Notes under the pieces: model-generated
What the model was told of the DNA's origin: nothing
The model's database searches: none
The model's input: the letters and a program-made list of their open reading frames with translations, nothing else
Shown: in pieces, positions 35,401 to 44,601 of the stretch
Layout of the letters: the number at the start of each line of letters is the position of its first letter
How positions within the stretch are numbered: the first letter of the stretch is position 1
From: Rhizobium terrae
GTDB lineage: Bacteria; Pseudomonadota; Alphaproteobacteria; Rhizobiales; Rhizobiaceae
Reading direction: 5' to 3'
DNA: 64,000 nt
Assembly: GCF_003425685.1 (NCBI RefSeq)
Contig: NZ_QJKM01000007.1
Location: forward strand, 186,001 to 250,000
Made by a program: the position numbers and the translations under genes

Positions 35401-36027
35401 TCATCTGGCCGAGGGGGTGTCCGGTCTCGACATGGCGATCTTTACGGTGCGGGGCAGGCACAGCAGGTTCCTGCCGGCAGTCAGGATGACGTCCACGCCG
35501 CGGGGGAAGAGAGCGCGGTTGTCAGCCCACAGGCGCGGAAAAACCTCCGGCAAGCCTTTCAGCATCACTGTTGCGGCGTTTTGAATGCCGGGGCCGCTGA
35601 GTGTCAGCGGTTGGCCTTCGCCCAAGGCGGCGACCTCGATGATCAAAGTCGTGGAACGGTCCGGATATTCCTGCGTGCCGGAGGAAAAGAGGCCGAAAGA
35701 GGCCAATGTCGCGCCGGCCTCGACAAAGGCGAACCGCGCCTCCGCCTTTTCCCGCGTGATCGGCGCGCTGGTATGGAATCTCACCCATTCGCCGACGGCG
35801 GATTTCGAAAGGCCTGGGCTGAGCCATACGGGCGTCTCGTGGTCGCAGAGCGTCAGCGCGATCGCCCCAGCCGCTCCTCCAAGCGGTTCGGGCTGGCCGA
35901 CATCCGGTCCTACGGTCCGCATCGTTCCCGGCCGCGCCATGCCGTCCATGAGCATGCGGAACACGCTCTGGGATTCGAATACCGGCTCACCGAATCCACC
36001 GGAAAGCGCCTCGGTCTTTATATTCAT
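35401..36027 (-). CDS. phnH: Carbon-phosphorus lyase complex subunit PhnH
   Basis: The 208-residue PhnH is a non-catalytic subunit with a PLP-transferase-like fold that dimerises on the PhnGIJ core. Conserved features are FRMLMDGMARPGTM near residue 25, LCDHETPVWL near 65 and PRGVDVILTAGRNLLCLPR near the C-terminus. Its ATG overlaps the phnG stop by one base, and a 55-bp gap separates it from phnI. Confidence 0.95.
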   Translation of the reverse strand: MNIKTEALSGGFGEPVFESQSVFRMLMDGMARPGTMRTVGPDVGQPEPLGGAAGAIALTLCDHETPVWLSPGLSKSAVGEWVRFHTSAPITREKAEARFAFVEAGATLASFGLFSSGTQEYPDRSTTLIIEVAALGEGQPLTLSGPGIQNAATVMLKGLPEVFPRLWADNRALFPRGVDVILTAGRNLLCLPRTVKIAMSRPDTPSAR

Positions 36028-36497
36028 CAGTCATCCCCCCGTACCATGGTGAAGAAATCGACGCGGGTGGCCGCCGTTTCCTCCGCCTTTTGCCTGTCCT
36101 CCACCGCGATGCGCGCCTCGATGGGTGCTAGCAGCGCGGCCTCCACATAGTCGCGCGTGCCGGGCTCCTGCCAGAGCGCGTCGAAAATGGCGGCGAGCCG
36201 GACATTTTCCTTGGCCGTGCCGAGTGCATGGGCATGACCCGCAGTGCCGCTGCCGAGCAGCACCGTGGCGCGCGTCACCGTCGCCTCGCCGAGATTGAAA
36301 GGCGCACCGCCGCCGCCGATACGTCCGCGTACCATGACGAGCCCCGTTTCCGGCCCCCGCACGGGCGTCACTTCCGGTCTGCTCGGAAGCCTTTCCCAGG
36401 CGGCATGCAGTTCGTCCTTCGTCGCACGCGCGAGAAGGCCCGCGGCACGGCGGCGCGCGGTGTCTGCATTCGGCTCGATTTGTTTTGCCAGGTCCAT
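36027..36497 (-). CDS. phnG: Carbon-phosphorus lyase complex subunit PhnG
   Basis: PhnG (156 residues) forms the centre of the PhnGHIJ complex. It shows the family pattern PVRGPETGLVMVRGRIGGGG near residue 50, FNLGEATVTRATV and the histidine-containing GTAGHAHALGTAKENVRLAA. ATG 36497 has GGAG 7 nt upstream. The frame could also begin two codons earlier with TTG. It is the first gene of the phn operon, divergent from phnF, with the operator between. Confidence 0.95.
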   Translation of the reverse strand: MDLAKQIEPNADTARRRAAGLLARATKDELHAAWERLPSRPEVTPVRGPETGLVMVRGRIGGGGAPFNLGEATVTRATVLLGSGTAGHAHALGTAKENVRLAAIFDALWQEPGTRDYVEAALLAPIEARIAVEDRQKAEETAATRVDFFTMVRGDD

Positions 36498-36525
36498 TGC
36501 CAAGCTCCAAAATGTCTATTAATAT
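36497..36525 (+). promoter_or_regulatory. Sigma-70-type promoter of phnF
   Basis: TTGCCA at 36497-36502 and TAATAT at 36520-36525 are separated by the ideal 17 bases. The -10 box lies inside the palindrome at 36513-36530, so a repressor bound there would block its own promoter. Confidence 0.6.
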
Positions 36526-36530
36526 AGACA
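36513..36530. promoter_or_regulatory. PhnF operator palindrome
   Basis: TGTCTAT-TAAT-ATAGACA is an inverted repeat with 7-base arms, in the 84-bp divergent gap between phnG and phnF. GntR/HutC regulators bind such GT-A/T-AC palindromes. Binding by PhnF is inferred from position. Confidence 0.7.
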
Positions 36531-36581
36531 ACCATACAAATCATATGTACTATTAACTTCCGGATATAACAAGCGTGTGAC

Positions 36582-37322
36582 ATGGATACGGGGCAGATAA
36601 ACGTTCAGAGACAAAACGGCGTGGCGCTCTGGCGGCAGATCGCCGATCGTATCCGTGCCTCGATCGCCAACGGCGACTATGACGCGACCGGAAAAGTGCC
36701 TCCGGAATTCACGCTTGCCGCACAGTTCGGCGTCAACCGCCATACGGTGAGAAGCGCCCTCCAGGCCCTGGCCCAGGAGGGAATCGTCCGCTCCGTGCAG
36801 GGGCGCGGCACGCTGATCGAGCGCAAGGAAAGGCTGAACTTTCCGATTACCAAACGGACGCGGTTCAGCGAGGGGATCGGCGATCAGGCGCGTGAAAAGG
36901 AGGGGTTGCTGCTTCATTCCGCCGAGGAGCCGGCCTCGGCGGATCTCGCCGCCCGTCTGGGCATCGGCGAAGGCGCGCCGGTCATCCGGCTGGAAACATT
37001 GCGAAAGGCAGACCGCCGGCCCGTCTCCCGATCGACCACCTGGTTTCCGGCGGAGCGATTTGCCGGGATAGAGACAGCCTATCGGGACAGCGGTTCGATC
37101 ACCCTGGCCTTCCGGGCCGTGGGGCTTGCCGACTATCTGCGCGTCTCGACCGAGGTCACCGCCATCCACGCCGACGGCGCCGACCTCGCCGACCTGCAGC
37201 TCTCCCCCGGCGCGATCATCCTCGTTACCAAGGCATTGAATACCGATCCGGACGGCGTGCCGGTACAATACGCGGTCACCCGGTTTCCGGCGGACATGGT
37301 GCAGTTCACGATCGAGAATTGA
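36582..37322 (+). CDS. phnF: GntR/HutC family regulator PhnF
   Basis: The 246-residue protein has an N-terminal winged helix (ALWRQIADRIRASIANGDYD, VNRHTVRSALQALAQEGIVR) and a C-terminal UTRA ligand domain (about residues 95-240). PhnF represses phosphonate genes in other bacteria, and an intermediate or phosphate compound is the likely effector. It is transcribed away from phnG. The palindrome over its own -10 box suggests autorepression together with control of the phn operon. Confidence 0.93.
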   Translation: MDTGQINVQRQNGVALWRQIADRIRASIANGDYDATGKVPPEFTLAAQFGVNRHTVRSALQALAQEGIVRSVQGRGTLIERKERLNFPITKRTRFSEGIGDQAREKEGLLLHSAEEPASADLAARLGIGEGAPVIRLETLRKADRRPVSRSTTWFPAERFAGIETAYRDSGSITLAFRAVGLADYLRVSTEVTAIHADGADLADLQLSPGAIILVTKALNTDPDGVPVQYAVTRFPADMVQFTIEN

Positions 37323-37336
37323 ACGGTCGGAACCTG

Positions 37337-37614
37337 ATGCGCTTCGATGGGACCGCACAAAGGCGGAATTGAACATCCGGAAGCATCGCGTGAGCTTCGA
37401 GATCGCCGCGCGTGTCTTTGCCGACCCATTCGTCCGTATCGAACAAGATCGCATCGAAGACGGAGAGCTGCGTTGGCAGGCGTTGGGTGCAATCGATGAG
37501 TTCACCATCCTCGTCGTTGCTCATACAGTTTATGACGAAGATGAAGATGGTCAGTTCGTGGAAGTAATCCGCATCATCTCCGCTCGAAAGGCGGATCCGA
37601 AGGAAGGCGGCGAT
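37337..37614 (+). pseudogene. brnT: Decayed BrnT toxin gene fused in frame to brnA
   Basis: Residues matching BrnT (RNase toxin of type II toxin-antitoxin systems) are clear: NIRKHRVSFEIAARVFADPF, GELRWQALG and IRIISARKADPKE. The normal N-terminus M-x-F-x-WDxxK is split over two frames. ATG 37337 reads MRFD, then the frame is lost near 37349, while the other frame continues WDRTKAELNIRKH. A single missing T (GATTGGGAC to GATGGGAC) explains this. The toxin also has no stop codon and runs directly into brnA. A TTG at 37369 could still start a truncated fusion protein. Confidence 0.75.
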
Positions 37615-37947
37615 ATGAAAAAGAACGCTGATACTGTTCGCTACGAGGTCGATCTGGATAGTTTGCCGCCGCTGACCGATAAGCAGAAGGTGGAACTTGC
37701 GGCCCTGTCCGAACTGCCGGATGACCAAATCGACTATAGCGACATTCCGTTTTTGACGGATGAACAGCTCGAAAACGCCGGGCGAGGGCGATTCTATCGC
37801 CCCATCAAGCAGCAGATCACCGCACGCGTCGATGCGGATGTACTGGATTGGCTGAAGTCGCAAGGCAAAGGTTATCAGGCTCGCCTGAACGCCATTCTTC
37901 GCAAGGAAATGCTGGCGTCGATGAAATCGCAGAAACGAGCCAGATAA
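37615..37947 (+). CDS. brnA: BrnA antitoxin
   Basis: The product has 110 residues. The N-terminal part (YEVDLDSLPPLTDKQKVEL, SDIPFLTDEQL) is the BrnT-binding region. The C-terminal half (FYRPIKQQITARVDADVLDW) is the ribbon-helix-helix DNA-binding domain typical of BrnA, ending in YQARLNAILRKEM. BrnA neutralises BrnT and autoregulates the operon. ATG 37615 has AGGAAGG upstream, so brnA can be translated alone although the toxin frame is broken. It may be a surviving orphan antitoxin. Confidence 0.87.
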   Translation: MKKNADTVRYEVDLDSLPPLTDKQKVELAALSELPDDQIDYSDIPFLTDEQLENAGRGRFYRPIKQQITARVDADVLDWLKSQGKGYQARLNAILRKEMLASMKSQKRAR

Positions 37948-37956
37948 GTCCCGCGC

Positions 37957-38592
37957 TCAATGCGCGCCGGACATGTCGCCGAGGACTTCCTTGGAGGCGA
38001 CTGTCGAATCCGCCTTGAGCGTGTAGACCATCGGCACGCCAGTCGCGAGGTTGAGTTTGAGAATCTCCTCCTTGCTCAGGCGGTCGAGCACCATGACGAG
38101 CGCGCGCAGCGAATTCCCGTGGGCGGCGACGAGCACCTTCTGGCCGCGCAGCACGCGCGGCAGGATTTCGGTCATGTAATACGGCCAGACGCGGGCGCCC
38201 GTGTCGCGCAGGCTCTCGCCGCCCGGCGGCGGCACGTCGTAGGAACGGCGCCAGATATGCACCTGTTCCTCGCCCCACTTGGCGCGCGCATCGTCTTTAT
38301 TGAGGCCGGAAAGGTCGCCGTAGTCGCGCTCGTTGAGCGCCACGTCGCGGATCGTTTCGAGGTTCGGCTGACCCACCTTGTCGAGCACGATCTTCAGCGT
38401 GTTCTGGGCGCGCTTCAGGTCCGAGGTGAAGGCGATGTCGAACTTGATGCCGGTTTCCGCCAACGCCTGCCCGCCGGTTTCGGCTTCCTGAATGCCGAGC
38501 GGCGTGAGGTCGACGTCGCGCCAGCCGGTGAACAGGTTTTTGAGATTCCATTCGCTCTGGCCGTGGCGAACGAGGACGAGGGTTCCGCTCAT
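37957..38592 (-). CDS. gpmA: 2,3-bisphosphoglycerate-dependent phosphoglycerate mutase
   Basis: GpmA interconverts 3- and 2-phosphoglycerate in glycolysis. The 211-residue protein has the phosphohistidine motif [10 protein letters not shown] near residue 8, [28 protein letters not shown] and the second histidine in [11 protein letters not shown]. It has the shorter length typical of alphaproteobacteria. Start [11 protein letters not shown] at 38592 has GGAGGA upstream. It lies 41 bp downstream of dapB on the same strand, an arrangement common in rhizobia. Confidence 0.96.
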   Translation of the reverse strand: MSGTLVLVRHGQSEWNLKNLFTGWRDVDLTPLGIQEAETGGQALAETGIKFDIAFTSDLKRAQNTLKIVLDKVGQPNLETIRDVALNERDYGDLSGLNKDDARAKWGEEQVHIWRRSYDVPPPGGESLRDTGARVWPYYMTEILPRVLRGQKVLVAAHGNSLRALVMVLDRLSKEEILKLNLATGVPMVYTLKADSTVASKEVLGDMSGAH

Positions 38593-38633
38593 GAAATGCA
38601 TTCCTCCAGGGATCTAAGAAGGCAGGGAGATTT

Positions 38634-39452
38634 TTAGGAAAGCCCGAGCACGTCGAGCATGGAATAGAAACCGGGCTTCTTGTCGCGCGCCCAGAGCGCT
38701 GCGGCGACCGCGCCGCGGGCGAAGATCGACCGGTCGCGGGCGCTGTGGGAGAGCGTCACGAGTTCGCCTTCCCCGGCAAACAGAACCGAATGATCGCCGA
38801 CGACCGAACCGCCACGCAGCGTGGCAAAGCCGATCGTCCCTGCGGGCCTCGCGCCGGTATGGCCGTCGCGCACGCGCACCGACTGGCTGGCGAGATCGAT
38901 GCCGCGGCCCTGGGCGGCAGCCTCGCCGAGCAGCAGCGCCGTGCCCGACGGAGCATCCACCTTGTGCTTGTGGTGCATTTCAACGACCTCGATATCCCAG
39001 CCAGACGCCGGCAATGCCTTCGCCGCCTGCCGGGTCAGGACGCCGAGCAGGTTGACGCCGAGGCTCATATTGCCGGATTTGACGACACGCGCGTGACGGG
39101 CGGCGGCCTTAAACTTTTCCTCGTCCTCGACCGAGCAGCCGGTCGTACCGATTACATGCACGATGCGCGCCTGGGCGGCCAGACCGGAAAAGGTGACGCT
39201 TGCCGCCGGGGCGGTGAAATCCAGCACGCCTTCGGCATCGAGAAAAGCCTTCAAGGGATCGTCGGTGACCGGTATGCCGAGCGTGCCGGCGCCGGCGAGC
39301 TCGCCCGCATCCCTGCCGACGAAATTGGAACCCTCGCGCTCGATGGCCGCATGCAGCGTGACGCCCGGCATTTCCTGGATCACCCGGATCAGCGTCTGGC
39401 CCATTCGCCCTGCCGCGCCGACCACGACGAGTTTCATGTCATTTGCGGTCAT
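38634..39452 (-). CDS. dapB: 4-hydroxy-tetrahydrodipicolinate reductase
   Basis: DapB reduces 4-hydroxy-tetrahydrodipicolinate with NAD(P)H in lysine and diaminopimelate synthesis. The 272-residue protein has the nucleotide motif [10 protein letters not shown] near residue 12, the catalytic [15 protein letters not shown] near residue 160 and [14 protein letters not shown] near 210. The start at 39452 ([12 protein letters not shown]) is chosen because GAGGA lies 11 nt before it; a further ATG three codons upstream sits too near that site. It is followed by gpmA. Confidence 0.96.
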   Translation of the reverse strand: MTANDMKLVVVGAAGRMGQTLIRVIQEMPGVTLHAAIEREGSNFVGRDAGELAGAGTLGIPVTDDPLKAFLDAEGVLDFTAPAASVTFSGLAAQARIVHVIGTTGCSVEDEEKFKAAARHARVVKSGNMSLGVNLLGVLTRQAAKALPASGWDIEVVEMHHKHKVDAPSGTALLLGEAAAQGRGIDLASQSVRVRDGHTGARPAGTIGFATLRGGSVVGDHSVLFAGEGELVTLSHSARDRSIFARGAVAAALWARDKKPGFYSMLDVLGLS

Positions 39453-39469
39453 GGGCGACATCCTCGGCT

Positions 39470-41254
39470 TCAGAAACTCGTCTCGGGCGATTGCAGATTG
39501 TTGAGGCGAGCGTAAAGACCGTCCTTGCGCTGCGCAAGCGCCTCGTGCGTGCCTTCTTCCACGACGCGGCCCTCATGCATGACGATGATCTTGTCCGCCT
39601 TGACGACGGTCGAAAGCCGGTGGGCGATGACGATCACGGTGCGGCCCCGCATGGCGGTATCGAGCGCCTTCTGCACGGCGGCTTCGGATTCGTTGTCGAG
39701 CGCCGAGGTCGCTTCGTCGAGGAGCAGGATCGGCGCGTTGCGCACCAGCGCGCGGGCGATCGACAGGCGCTGGCGCTGGCCGCCGGAGAGCGTCACGCCG
39801 TTTTCGCCGACCGGCGTCTCGTAGCCCTGCGGCTGGGCTAGGATGAAATCATGCGCATAGGCGAGCCTTGCCGCTTCTTCCACTTCCGCATCCGTGGCGT
39901 CCGGCCGTCCGTAGCGGATATTGTCCCGGATCGTGCCCTCGAAGAGATAGGGCTGTTGCGAGACATAGGCGAGGCTGTGCCGGAGCGAAGCCTTGGTGAC
40001 GTCGGCGATATCCTGCCCGTCGATGAGGATCCGGCCCTCGGAAGGATCGTAGAAGCGCGGGATGAGATTGATGATCGTCGATTTTCCGGCGCCCGAGGGG
40101 CCGACCAGGGCGGTCGTCGTACCGCCCTCGGCGACGATGTCGACACCGGCGAGAACGGGCGCGCCGCCGGCATAGGCGAAGGCGATACCTCTGAACTCGA
40201 TGCGGGCTTCGGTGACGACGAGGTCCTTTGCATCCGGTTTCTCGCGCTGGGCCGGCTGCAGGTCGAGAAGCTCGTAGATCATCCGGGCATTGACGACGGC
40301 GCGTTCGATCTGCACCTGCAGCTTCGCAAGCCGGCGGGCCGGATCGTATGCCATCAGCAGCGCCGCCACGAAGGAGAAGAAGGCGCCGGGCGGTACGTCG
40401 TTGTAGATCGAGCGGAAGGCCGCATATGCGATGACGCTGGAAATCGCAAAACCCGCGAAAGTCTCGGTCAGGGGCGAGGTTCGTTCGGAAAGCCTGGCGA
40501 TCCGGTTGCCCCGCCGCTCCGCCACGTCGATGATGCCCGCCACCTTGCGGTCGAGCTCCCGTTCCATGGTGAAGGCCTTGACGACGGCGATGCCCTGGAT
40601 CGTTTCCTGCATGGCGCCGAGAACGCGGCTGTTGACCTCGATCGACTCGCGGGTCGCCGAGCGCAGGCGGCGGGAGACGTAACGCAAGGCATAGAGAAGC
40701 GGCGGCGCCACCGCAAAGACGATCAGCGACAGGATCCAGTCCTTGCTGACCATCACGGCCACCAGCGAGACGAGCGTCAGGAGATCGCGGGCCGTGGAGG
40801 TGACTGTGAGGTTGAGCACGTCGCGGATGCCGGCGACGTTCTGGTTGATCTGGGCGGCAAGATGCGCCGACCGGGCCTGCGAGAAGAAGCCGACCGAAAG
40901 CGTCATCAGATGCGAATAGAGGCGCTGCTGGTAGCGCGCGACGATGTTGTTGCCGATCTTCGACAGTGCCACCGCCTGGCCGTAGGTCGCAAATCCGCGC
41001 AGCACGAAAGCGACGAGGATCGAGCCGCAGATCAGCCAGACGACGTCGGCACGCTTGTTGGCGAAGGCCTCGTTGACGACCGATTCCATGATCCAGGCCG
41101 TGAACGCGGTGGAAAGCGCCACGGCGATGAGGCAGGCGATCGCAAATGCGTATCCGCGGATATGATCCCGGCCGTTCTCTGCGATCACCCGCCGCAATAT
41201 GGCGGCGACCGTATTCGAATCCACCTGTCGTTTTTTGTCCTTGGCTGCTTTCAA
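39470..41254 (-). CDS. MsbA-like ABC exporter (fused permease and ATPase)
   Basis: The product has 594 residues. Six membrane helices (about residues 25-325) are followed by an ATPase with Walker [10 protein letters not shown], signature [15 protein letters not shown] and Walker [13 protein letters not shown]. This half-transporter layout works as a homodimer and is close to MsbA/lipid exporters. Substrate is not proven; lipid A, another lipid or a drug are all possible. The stop is 17 bp before dapB, so the genes may form an operon despite unrelated roles. Confidence 0.9.
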   Translation of the reverse strand: MKAAKDKKRQVDSNTVAAILRRVIAENGRDHIRGYAFAIACLIAVALSTAFTAWIMESVVNEAFANKRADVVWLICGSILVAFVLRGFATYGQAVALSKIGNNIVARYQQRLYSHLMTLSVGFFSQARSAHLAAQINQNVAGIRDVLNLTVTSTARDLLTLVSLVAVMVSKDWILSLIVFAVAPPLLYALRYVSRRLRSATRESIEVNSRVLGAMQETIQGIAVVKAFTMERELDRKVAGIIDVAERRGNRIARLSERTSPLTETFAGFAISSVIAYAAFRSIYNDVPPGAFFSFVAALLMAYDPARRLAKLQVQIERAVVNARMIYELLDLQPAQREKPDAKDLVVTEARIEFRGIAFAYAGGAPVLAGVDIVAEGGTTTALVGPSGAGKSTIINLIPRFYDPSEGRILIDGQDIADVTKASLRHSLAYVSQQPYLFEGTIRDNIRYGRPDATDAEVEEAARLAYAHDFILAQPQGYETPVGENGVTLSGGQRQRLSIARALVRNAPILLLDEATSALDNESEAAVQKALDTAMRGRTVIVIAHRLSTVVKADKIIVMHEGRVVEEGTHEALAQRKDGLYARLNNLQSPETSF

Positions 41255-41406
41255 AGGCTTTTCCGCTTCGGCACGATTGCCGGCATTCTCATGTGCCGGC
41301 GTATTAAACGCTGGACGAGGCTTTTAAAAGCGGGAGGACGACGATTCGGCCGGGCTGTTGCATTCCGGCATGAGCGGCTGGGCTCGAGCGCCGCTCGATT
41401 CGGGAG

Positions 41407-41754
41407 CTACGAACCGCGAAGAACGCGCGCCATCGTGGGAGTGAGCTCGCCCTGCCCTAGGCTCTGAACGTCCTTATAGGTCAACCGGCCGGAGGCGATC
41501 GCATTGACATATCGCTGGCAGACGATCTTCAGATTTCTTGCGTCCGCGGCATTAGCGACCCATCCCAGCGCCTCGCGCATTTCGGCGTTCCAGTCGAGCG
41601 GTTTGCCGATGCATTTCTCGACCGCTTTGGCGCGCAGGGCAGGGCCCGATTTCAATGCCGCGGCGAGTTCCTTGTATTCCTTTTCCGTAGTGCAGGCGAC
41701 GAGACCGACGGATATGACCGAGATGGCGGCTACGCGTAAAATATTGGAAAACAT
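41407..41754 (-). CDS. Small putative lipoprotein
   Basis: This 115-residue protein has a lipoprotein signal (VAAISVISVGLVACTTEKEY) with lipobox LVAC, so the mature chain would start at Cys21 and be anchored in a membrane. The mature domain is helical (NAEMREALGWVANAADARNL) with two more cysteines (KCIGKP, IVCQRY) that could pair in the periplasm. I recognise no family. GGGGGAA precedes the ATG. It is 59 bp downstream of glk. Confidence 0.78.
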   Translation of the reverse strand: MFSNILRVAAISVISVGLVACTTEKEYKELAAALKSGPALRAKAVEKCIGKPLDWNAEMREALGWVANAADARNLKIVCQRYVNAIASGRLTYKDVQSLGQGELTPTMARVLRGS

Positions 41755-41813
41755 GTAAAATTCCCCCGGCAATGCCTGCGGTTTCGTCCAAAAATCGAAA
41801 TGAGGCAAGGGGC

Positions 41814-42836
41814 TTATTTCTGCCAGCGGCGGCCGTCCATGGAAATGCCGTAGGCGGACGGCGTGCGAGCAAAGCTGGCAAGGCCTGCAAGGGCCGCCTG
41901 CGGATGGGTCACCACGAAGGTCGGGATCGTTCCCATCAACTCCGTATGCGGCGCCTTGTCCTCGAAAGCGGTGCGGAATTCCGGGCCCTTCAGCGCCGGA
42001 ACGATCTTCTGGGAAATGCCGCCGGCGAGATAGACGCCGCCACGCGCCATGAAGATCAGCGCCATGTCGCCCGCAACCCGGCCAAGATAGGCGGCAAACA
42101 GCGAAAGTGTTTCGACGGCTTGCGGATTGGTACCGCCGAGGCCATGAGAGGTGATCTCCGCCGGATCGGAAAAAGCAGGCTGCAAGCCATCGGCGGCGCA
42201 GACGGCCTGATAGATGTTGACGACGCCGCGGCCGCTCAGGATTTCTTCCGCGGAGATACGGCCCTCGATCCGCCGCAGGTGCGGGAAGATCTCGAAATCC
42301 CGCTCCGATCGCGGGCCGACATCCACATGCCCGCCTTCGCCGGGGACCGGAAACCACATATGGCGGGCATAGACGAGGCCGGCGACGCCGAGCCCGGTGC
42401 CTGGGCCGAGCACGACGCGGGACGCCATATGCGGTTCGCTGTTGCAGCCGAGCGTCTCTCGGAACTGATCCGGCAGGGCGGCGACGGCGAGCGCCTGCGC
42501 TTCGAAGTCGTTGACGACCAGCACGTCCTCGAAGCCGAGATCGGAGATCATCCGCTTCGGCCGCACGACCCAGTCGCAATTGGTGAGGTCGATCTCGTCG
42601 CCGTCGATCGGTCCGGCGATGGCAAGGATCGCCGATCGCGGCTGCACGGAACTCGTGTCGAGGACGACTTTCTGGATCGCTTCGTCAATAGTCGGATAGT
42701 CGGCCGTGCGCACGTTGGGAAACGGTTTCGGTTCCGCATAGGCATCGATCAGGATGGAGAAACGGGCATTGGTGCCGCCGATATCGCCGATCAGGATCGG
42801 AAAGGGCAGCTTGTCGGTCTTCATGCTATCGGCCAT
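41814..42836 (-). CDS. glk: Glucokinase
   Basis: Glk phosphorylates glucose with ATP. The 340-residue protein has the phosphate motif [14 protein letters not shown] near residue 18, [12 protein letters not shown] and TNCDWVV for sugar contact, [12 protein letters not shown] with the catalytic Asp, and the adenosine motif [13 protein letters not shown]. It belongs to the proteobacterial Glk group and not the ROK group. It is followed by the lipoprotein gene and preceded 9 bp upstream by mgsA, so the three are probably one transcript. Confidence 0.95.
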   Translation of the reverse strand: MADSMKTDKLPFPILIGDIGGTNARFSILIDAYAEPKPFPNVRTADYPTIDEAIQKVVLDTSSVQPRSAILAIAGPIDGDEIDLTNCDWVVRPKRMISDLGFEDVLVVNDFEAQALAVAALPDQFRETLGCNSEPHMASRVVLGPGTGLGVAGLVYARHMWFPVPGEGGHVDVGPRSERDFEIFPHLRRIEGRISAEEILSGRGVVNIYQAVCAADGLQPAFSDPAEITSHGLGGTNPQAVETLSLFAAYLGRVAGDMALIFMARGGVYLAGGISQKIVPALKGPEFRTAFEDKAPHTELMGTIPTFVVTHPQAALAGLASFARTPSAYGISMDGRRWQK

Positions 42837-42845
42837 CGCGAACGC

Positions 42846-43226
42846 TCAGTCCTTCTGAAAGTCGATGAGTTTTTCGGCTGTGGCGCGATTGAGCGCCATC
42901 GGTATGTCGTAGACGGTAGCAAGCCGCGTCAGCGCCTTCACGTCCACATCATGGGGAAGCGCACTCAGGGGGTCGATGAAGAAGACCAGCATATGGACTT
43001 CGCCGGTGGCGATCATCGCGCCGATCTGCTGGTCGCCGCCGAGCGGCCCGCTTTTGAGCCGCGTCACCTCAAGCCCCGGACAGGCATCCTGCACCCGGCC
43101 GCCCGTCGTGCCGGTCGCGACGATGCGGAAGCGGGAAAGCGAGCCCTGATGATGGCGGGCGAAATCCGCCATGTCGTCCTTTTTCTGGTCGTGCGCGATC
43201 AGCGCGATACAGGGCTTGGGCGACAT
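42846..43226 (-). CDS. mgsA: Methylglyoxal synthase
   Basis: MgsA converts dihydroxyacetone phosphate to methylglyoxal and phosphate, a bypass of lower glycolysis when phosphate is short. The 126-residue protein has [15 protein letters not shown] near residue 10, the phosphate-binding [24 protein letters not shown] with the catalytic Asp, and [15 protein letters not shown]. Start [13 protein letters not shown] at 43226 is preferred; the frame is open ten codons further. It lies 9 bp from glk. Confidence 0.95.
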   Translation of the reverse strand: MSPKPCIALIAHDQKKDDMADFARHHQGSLSRFRIVATGTTGGRVQDACPGLEVTRLKSGPLGGDQQIGAMIATGEVHMLVFFIDPLSALPHDVDVKALTRLATVYDIPMALNRATAEKLIDFQKD

Positions 43227-43342
43227 GAAAGGAGCCTTCTCCCAGGAATGTTTCAATCGATTTACACGCTTCTAGCGTGCCCGATTGTTCTTGGGAAGGT
43301 GGGAGAACCACCGACGCTTTCAAGCGTCGGCCTTGTCCATTG

Positions 43343-44392
43343 TTATTGCAGCGGCCGGGGCGTTGGGAGAGGAATTTCGGCAGTCGGCACAGGCGGATCG
43401 TTGATGATGGCTTCGATGTTGCTGGCCGGCGTAGCGGAGGCCGGCTGGGAGGTGAAGGCCATTGCGCCGCCGAAGGTCGCCTCCTCTTCGCCGCGCGCAG
43501 GGGCCGCAAGCACGGCTGCGCAAGCCTTCGGCAGGTCCGACAGCATGACGGGACGCGGCTTCACCGGCTTCTTGTCCGGATCGGGTTTCGGTGCCGCCCA
43601 GGGTTCCTTGGTAAACCACCAGGCAAGCGACTTATCGCACCCGTCGCCGGCCGTGACCGGCGCCTGCTTCTGACAGCCGGACGCTCCGGCGGGGCAATGG
43701 ATGCGGATGTGGAAGTGCTCGTCGTGGCCGTAGATAGGCCGCACCTTGCCGAGAAGCGAGCGGTCGCCCGTCCAGGTGTCGCAGAGCTTCTTCTTGATCG
43801 CGGGGTTGACGAAGACGCGCTCCACCTGCGGATAACTCGCCGCCTGCATCACCACGCGGGCGTGGGTGGGCGTCCATCGTTTCGGGTCAACGGTCAGGAA
43901 CTTGCTCTTGTCGAGCATGGAGGTAAACGGCATATTCTCGCGCTCCTGCGGCGAAAGCGGCTGGTCGGGTTTCGGCGTGAACCAGACATCCGCGTCGAGG
44001 CCGATCTGGTGCGACGAATGGCCGGACAACATCGGCCCCCCGCGTGGTTGCGAAATATCGCCGACGAGGATGCCGGATCCCCAGCCGAGCTTCGTCGCAT
44101 CGCGAGAAAACTGTTCGAGGAGCGCGATCATTTCCGGATTGCCCCAGCGGCGATTGCGGGAAAGCCGCATGGCCTGCCATGTCGGACCGTCGGTCGGAAG
44201 CGCTACTGCGCCCGACATGCAGCCTTTGGCATAAAAACCGACCGGCTGGGGATCGGCCTTGCTCGGCAGCGCCACGCCGCCGAAAAGCTGCTTCGCCGGA
44301 GTGCCTTCCTGCGCCGCCGCCGGCCCTGCGAAGGCGCCGCAAAGGAAGGCAGCCGCCGTCAGCCGCAGAATTCTACCCGAAATCGATCTCAT
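43343..44392 (-). CDS. mepA: Penicillin-insensitive murein endopeptidase MepA
   Basis: MepA is a periplasmic zinc enzyme that cuts D-Ala-meso-DAP crosslinks. The 349-residue protein has a signal peptide (LTAAAFLCGAFAGPAAAQ). The zinc motifs are HSSHQIGLDADVWF near residue 130 and HDEHFHIRIHCP near 230. Six or more cysteines in the C-terminal part may form disulfides. A proline-rich extension beyond residue 270 makes it longer than the E. coli enzyme. Start 44392 (MRSISGR) has GGCGGA upstream; two earlier starts exist up to 44413. Confidence 0.93.
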   Translation of the reverse strand: MRSISGRILRLTAAAFLCGAFAGPAAAQEGTPAKQLFGGVALPSKADPQPVGFYAKGCMSGAVALPTDGPTWQAMRLSRNRRWGNPEMIALLEQFSRDATKLGWGSGILVGDISQPRGGPMLSGHSSHQIGLDADVWFTPKPDQPLSPQERENMPFTSMLDKSKFLTVDPKRWTPTHARVVMQAASYPQVERVFVNPAIKKKLCDTWTGDRSLLGKVRPIYGHDEHFHIRIHCPAGASGCQKQAPVTAGDGCDKSLAWWFTKEPWAAPKPDPDKKPVKPRPVMLSDLPKACAAVLAAPARGEEEATFGGAMAFTSQPASATPASNIEAIINDPPVPTAEIPLPTPRPLQ

Positions 44393-44601
44393 GCCCATTC
44401 CGCCGCAAATCACCTGATTATTCCAAAACTACCGTGAAACAGGATTTTGGTGAAATGGAGATCGAGGCAGGCCCCGTCGATTCCCCCGCGATTTTTTCCG
44501 CGTGATAACCGCCGGATAAAACGGATGTGAGCGCGGAACTCCTGTTTTTTGCCAGCTTTTGCCCTATGCTTCGCTGCAACAACAAACTCTAGGGGTGAAG
44601 A

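Noticed and set aside
43265..43330. Two small hairpins (CACGC/GCGTG and CCGACGC/GCGTCGG) between mepA and mgsA
   Set aside because: Neither has a T-run nor resembles a known riboswitch; probably minor mRNA structures.
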